Positions 63,760-64,000 of a stretch of 64,000 nt of DNA are shown here, piece by piece (the stretch's first letter is position 1; each line of letters opens with the position of its first letter). The DNA lies in the IMG/VR virus record IMGVR_UViG_3300021181_000008, positions 1 through 64,000 of that record; one strand, given 5' to 3'. The notes beneath the pieces were generated by a model. That model had not been told where the DNA came from, did no database searches, and saw only the letters and a program-made list of their open reading frames with translations. Source of the DNA: a virus. The translations under genes were made by a program, and so were the position numbers.

Positions 63760-63787
63760 TTGGGTACCTCCTCTCGTTCCTTACAGA

Positions 63788-64000
63788 CTAGTCGGTGAGT
63801 GTCTTGAGGAAGCTAACGGCGGTGTTCAGGGCGTCGGCCGCGCCGTTGAAAGCCTCGACCGCCGTGACGACGCGCGGGTCCGGCGTCGGGTACTCGTCGG
63901 CGTCGTCATCGTCGGGCTCGGCCGCGTAGGCACCGACGCCGACGAAGTTGTCCTCGGGCGCGGCGTACTCCGGCACCGGCTCGGGCTCGACCAGCTCGCG
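63788..64000 (-). CDS. Acidic protein, C-terminal part (runs off the window)
   Basis: The minus-strand frame ending at 63788 is open to the window edge, so the start lies beyond 64000. At least 70 residues are visible: VEPEPVPEYAAPEDNFVGVG, a stretch of aspartates (EPDDDDADEYPTPDP) and a final amphipathic helix (RVVTAVEAFNGAADALNTAV, ending LKTLTD). A GTG in the frame at 63976 is a possible internal start but not necessary. Probably a disordered acidic protein with a C-terminal helix. Confidence 0.55.
   Translation of the reverse strand, partial: RELVEPEPVPEYAAPEDNFVGVGAYAAEPDDDDADEYPTPDPRVVTAVEAFNGAADALNTAVSFLKTLTD

Noticed and set aside
1-64000. Integrase, excision or partition genes
   Set aside because: No tyrosine or serine recombinase motif, ParA/ParB or repressor-like HTH gene was recognised in the translated frames.

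Overview
The window looks like the left part of the genome of a large tailed double-stranded DNA phage (siphovirus type) that infects a high-GC actinobacterium. Reasons: GC-rich coding with many GTG and some TTG starts, nearly gapless genes joined by ATGA, GTGA and TGATG overlaps, an HK97-type head module, a 1,691-residue tape measure protein, and probable leaderless promoters of actinobacterial type. The host genus cannot be read from the sequence. No integrase, partition gene or repressor was recognised, so nothing here argues for lysogeny.

Layout. Positions 1-1153 are gene-free, low-GC and full of short repeats (a dyad-bearing 19-bp repeat in five copies, a CCATCC-type pyrimidine tract, a long hairpin), as expected of a genome end or a replication or packaging region. 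Positions 1154-6111 hold a zinc-finger protein, a 77-nt RNA that resembles only the tRNA-like domain of tmRNA, and about 14 small early-type genes (DUF3310, a dATP/dGTP diphosphohydrolase-like DUF5664 protein, a DUF4406 protein, zinc ribbons, small membrane proteins). Positions 6101-13349 hold the large terminase followed by nucleic-acid enzymes: a MazG-like protein, a C5-cytosine methyltransferase, a T4 Rnl1-type RNA ligase and a T4 Pnkp-type kinase/phosphatase. Positions 13418-21207 form the head module (portal, protease, capsid and accessory proteins), interrupted by a reverse-strand RlaP-like nucleotidyltransferase.

Positions 21192-29505 contain a papain-like protein and then a sugar locus: three glycosyltransferase-type proteins, an NAD-dependent epimerase, a dTDP-glucose 4,6-dehydratase-like protein and two SAM methyltransferases, followed by a dCMP deaminase and a permuted NlpC/P60-like protein. 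A reverse-strand HNH endonuclease follows. Positions 30079-39231 hold small structural genes, a 907-residue repeat protein, a connector (gp6-like) fusion, membrane proteins and a histone-H1-like/AT-hook/papain-like fusion. Positions 39439-60727 are the tail module: terminator, tail-tube protein with two truncated relatives, an inserted CgeB-like glycosyltransferase, frameshifted G/GT chaperones, tape measure, and giant LamG/glycine-rich minor tail proteins. From 60782 to the window end everything is on the minus strand: three tRNAs (Gly-UCC, Cys-GCA, Asn-GUU), a collagen-like membrane protein, a second membrane protein, a 413-residue unknown protein and small acidic genes, the last running off the window.

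How it fits together. The RNA ligase, kinase/phosphatase, RlaP-like transferase and phage tRNAs form a plausible tRNA-repair or replacement set against host anticodon nucleases. The sugar enzymes probably make an NDP-deoxysugar that the glycosyltransferases attach to virion proteins or DNA. The most unusual items are the tmRNA-like RNA, the H1-like peptidase fusion, the tail-tube duplications, the set of leaderless TANNNT promoters, and the twin hairpins with an identical apex.
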